A stretch of DNA of 64,000 nt from Bradyrhizobium sp. CCBAU 53340 (GTDB lineage Bacteria; Pseudomonadota; Alphaproteobacteria; Rhizobiales; Xanthobacteraceae): the NCBI RefSeq assembly GCF_015291645.1, contig NZ_CP030055.1, forward strand, positions 7,462,501 to 7,526,500, written 5' to 3'. Position numbers and translations under genes: made by a program. Under the pieces are notes generated by a model. It ran no database searches. It had not been told where the DNA came from and saw nothing but the letters and a program-made list of their open reading frames with translations. Every line of letters starts with the position of its first letter. Positions within the stretch are counted from its first letter, which is position 1. Positions 61,813 through 64,000 of this stretch are shown in pieces.

Positions 61813-63021
61813 TCAGGCCGGCGTGACGGTCACAGGCAGGCTGTCGAGCCCGCGCAGCGTGTTGTTGAAGCGGCGCTTCGGCTCGCCCGTGATCTCGATG
61901 CTGGCGACCCGGCGAGCCAGCGCCGAGAGTATCGTCTCGCCCTCGAGCCGCGCCACGAGCTGGCCGACGCACATATGGATACCGGAGCCGTAGCCGACAT
62001 GGCCGGAGGTGCGGCGGGTGATGTCGTAACTGTCAGGCTTGTCCCATCGGCGCGGATCGCGATTGGCGGCGGCAAGGAACATCAGCACCTTCTCGCCTTC
62101 GCCGATGGTCGCGCCGGACAGTTCGACCTCGCACGCGGTGGTGCGGAAGAAGGTCTGCACAGGGCTCTCGAACCGCACGGCCTCTTCGAACGCGTTGCGC
62201 GCCAGAGTCGTATCGCCGCGCAACCTGGCGAACTGGTCCGGAAACCGCGCCAGGCAATAGACCGCCGCACCGATGCCGTTGACGGTGGTATCGAGCCCCG
62301 CCGACAGCAGCGAACGCACGAGCAGCGGCGCCTCGGCGGCGGTGATCTCGCCAGCATCGGCGTGCGCATGAATACAGGCGCCGAAACCGCCCGGCGCAAG
62401 GTTCTCGCGCTGGCATTGCTCGGCGACATAGGCCTGATGCGGCGCCGAGCTCTCGAGCGCCTGCTGGCGCAACCTGTTCGGTGGGCCGAAAGCGTTGAAC
62501 GCGACGCTCGCGTAGGGCAACAGATGCTCGCGACCTTCGGCCTTCAGGCCAAGCGCATCGGGAAAGATCGACAGAGGATAGGCCTCGGCAAGATCCGTGA
62601 TGGCATCGAAGCTGCGCCGGTCGAGCAGAACGTCGACGCACGCTTCGGCGGCGGCAGCAAAGCGGTCACGGACCTGCTTCAAGGCGGTGGGCGACAGCAC
62701 CTTCGACAGCACGGCTCGCGTGCGGGTGTGCGCGGGAGGATCGGCCTCCAGGATCAGGCTCGGCGACCGCCACGGTGCCTCCTTCTTGAAATCGGAGAGG
62801 CCGACCCCGCGGCTGGAGCAGAACGCCACGGGATCGTTCAGAACCGCATGAACCTCCGCGTAGCGCGCCACACCATAGACGTTCCACTTGTCGAGATAGA
62901 CGACCGGGCCCGTCTCCCGCAGCAGCTCATGCGTGGGATAAGGGTCGGCGAAGAAGCTCATGCCGAAGGGATCGACGTCGAGATGCGGGACGCCAGATAC
63001 GGTCGAGCCGGGTGCGCTCAT
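61813..63021 (-). CDS. Cytochrome P450, CYP199A-like
   Basis: A 402-residue soluble P450. ExxR is E280-R283; the oxygen-activation motif is AGLDTT (241-246); haem ligand C351 is in GYGSGIHMCVG, with Tyr where Phe is usual. R85, S88, R236 and S237 align with R92, S95, R243 and S244 that hold the carboxylate of para-substituted benzoates in CYP199A4, all with the same offset of seven. It likely O-demethylates 4-methoxybenzoate or similar. It is divergent from a MarR gene; its ferredoxin is not adjacent. Confidence 0.88.
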   Translation of the reverse strand: MSAPGSTVSGVPHLDVDPFGMSFFADPYPTHELLRETGPVVYLDKWNVYGVARYAEVHAVLNDPVAFCSSRGVGLSDFKKEAPWRSPSLILEADPPAHTRTRAVLSKVLSPTALKQVRDRFAAAAEACVDVLLDRRSFDAITDLAEAYPLSIFPDALGLKAEGREHLLPYASVAFNAFGPPNRLRQQALESSAPHQAYVAEQCQRENLAPGGFGACIHAHADAGEITAAEAPLLVRSLLSAGLDTTVNGIGAAVYCLARFPDQFARLRGDTTLARNAFEEAVRFESPVQTFFRTTACEVELSGATIGEGEKVLMFLAAANRDPRRWDKPDSYDITRRTSGHVGYGSGIHMCVGQLVARLEGETILSALARRVASIEITGEPKRRFNNTLRGLDSLPVTVTPA

Positions 63022-63104
63022 GGAGATCCTCCCTCATTTTGATCTTGTGAAAGCCCGGCGCATGCCCTTAGGTCTTGGAACCCGTCGCGAGTCAGAATCC
63101 GGAT

Positions 63105-63611
63105 ATGCCTGCGCCTTCGACCAGATCCCGCCAAAAGCCTGCGTCCGCTGAGACCGGACCGACGCTCGATCTCGATCGCTACGTCCCGGCCTTCATCACC
63201 TTCATCGCCAACAAGCTCTCCAACAGCGCGAACGCGTTCTATCAGCGGCAATTCGGCGTCAACGTCACGGAATGGCGGATCATGTCGCTGCTGGCGATCG
63301 AGCCGGGCATTCCGGCCTCGCGCATCTGCCACGTCATCGGCTTCGACAAGGGCCCGGTGAGCCGGACGCTCGCCGGCCTCGAGAAACGCGGGCACGTGTC
63401 GATCCGCACCGATCCGAACGACGGCCGCACCCATTCGATCTCGCTGACGGCGAAGGGCCGCGCCACCCATGACAAGGTGATCGTCGCGGCGCTCGATCGC
63501 GAGCGGCGGCTGGTGTCGTGTCTGTCGAAGGATGAGCGCGAGATACTGATCGATTTGTTGCGCCGGCTGCACGAGAACCTCGGCGCGGTGACCGGTGGCG
63601 CAGATACCTGA
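63105..63611 (+). CDS. MarR-family transcriptional regulator
   Basis: A 168-residue MarR protein: winged helix EWRIMSLLAIEPGIPASRICHVIGFDKGPVSRTLAGLEKRGHV, wing RTDPNDGRTHSISLTAKG. It sits between the divergent P450 and, further on, the end of an aryl-CoA synthetase. MarR proteins in such places often respond to aryl-CoA or aromatic acids. The start could also be further upstream (TTG at 63075). Confidence 0.88.
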   Translation: MPAPSTRSRQKPASAETGPTLDLDRYVPAFITFIANKLSNSANAFYQRQFGVNVTEWRIMSLLAIEPGIPASRICHVIGFDKGPVSRTLAGLEKRGHVSIRTDPNDGRTHSISLTAKGRATHDKVIVAALDRERRLVSCLSKDEREILIDLLRRLHENLGAVTGGADT

Positions 63612-63868
63612 CGGGTCGCGCGCCGAGCGCGCGTGCCCGTCGTTTCCAGGTATGCGCCGGCATTTGCCCGCGACACCCATTCTGCCGCGCATCGTTTCCT
63701 CCGGTCCGACGCGGCGGTTTCTCCACCGTCATCCCCACCTGGAAACGGTTCGCACAAATTAGTTGCTTCGGCAACAAAATAATCGTGCAGAATCTTGCGG
63801 CAGAATGGCTGGCCTATTTGGGAGCTATTTCACTCGGCGACCTCGGGAAAGGCATACAGCAGCGTGGA

Positions 63869-64000
63869 TTAGTTGCAGCCGATCCACTCGGTTGACGCAT
63901 CATCATTCAGCCGCTCCACGGCGTCGGCGCGCCGCGTCAGCACCGCGCGCTGGTTGATATAGCCTTTGTCGGTGATCTCGCCGCCATCGACCGACGGCGG
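63869..64000 (-). CDS. Aryl-CoA synthetase, feruloyl-CoA synthase type (3' end only)
   Basis: The last 43 codons of a minus-strand gene that enters from the right edge. EITDKGYINQRAVLTRRA is very like the C-terminal end of feruloyl-CoA synthases, a group of AMP-forming ligases. It would activate ferulate, coumarate or similar plant phenolics to CoA thioesters. The rest of the gene is outside the window. Confidence 0.6.
   Translation of the reverse strand, partial: PPSVDGGEITDKGYINQRAVLTRRADAVERLNDDASTEWIGCN

Noticed and set aside
63763..63957. A 64-codon plus-strand frame near the right end
   Set aside because: It overlaps the clear C-terminal end of an aryl-CoA synthetase on the other strand.

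Overview
The window looks like chromosomal DNA of a Bradyrhizobium-type alphaproteobacterium. I infer this from the high GC content, gcrA, the phoR-pstSCAB-phoU-phoB block, a SAM-II riboswitch in front of metZ, an acyl-homoserine lactone (AHL) pair of the BjaI/BraI kind, a CYP199-type P450, and several families of long intergenic palindromes. I see no rRNA, tRNA, CRISPR array, transposase or phage gene. Two genes run off the ends: an AraC regulator on the left and an aryl-CoA (feruloyl-CoA type) synthetase on the right.

Layout. 1-5.4 kb: a regulator, small VOC and START-like proteins, a secreted Met/Gly-rich protein, a MATE pump, an unrecognised protein and a PAS protein. 5.6-8.2 kb: two-domain dCTP deaminase and metZ, with a promoter, SAM-II riboswitch and terminator/antiterminator pair. 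8.3-13.1 kb: opgC coupled to two paralogous SGNH proteins, one lacking its catalytic residues, then apaG and hslO. 13.4-16.5 kb: argD-argF and gcrA. 16.6-24.4 kb: phosphate sensing and uptake (a YbhN-like gene, phoR, pstSCAB, phoU, phoB), with a clear Pho box before pstS. 25-28.8 kb: OmpA-like protein, small membrane protein, polysaccharide deacetylase and an SDR.

29-36.5 kb is an aerobic benzoyl-CoA (box) cluster: boxC-boxB, an alpha/beta hydrolase, benzoate-CoA ligase, boxR and a truncated haemoglobin; boxA is not here. 36.5-38.4 kb: AraC regulator, VOC protein and PRC-barrel protein. 38.4-45.7 kb: IclR regulator, Rieske oxygenase, a glutamine-synthetase-like ligase and a branched-chain-type ABC importer without its binding protein; this could be an undescribed route for an aromatic amine. 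46-48 kb: LuxR/LuxI-type quorum sensing with a lux-box-like palindrome, a coupled 72-residue protein and a 58-residue gene. 48.2-57.7 kb: a shikimate/quinate catabolic operon with a LysR regulator, shikimate dehydrogenase, a complete ABC importer, a Gfo/Idh/MocA oxidoreductase and a fused 3-dehydroshikimate dehydratase. 58-64 kb: an orphan binding protein, NDH-2-like dehydrogenase, slipin, CYP199-like P450, MarR regulator and the end of the aryl-CoA synthetase.

The right half is therefore largely a plant-aromatics region: import, CoA activation, O-demethylation, ring attack and conversion to protocatechuate. It surrounds a quorum-sensing pair from a LuxI clade known to use acyl- or aryl-CoA donors. 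All functions are read from sequence motifs and gene order; no database search was possible.
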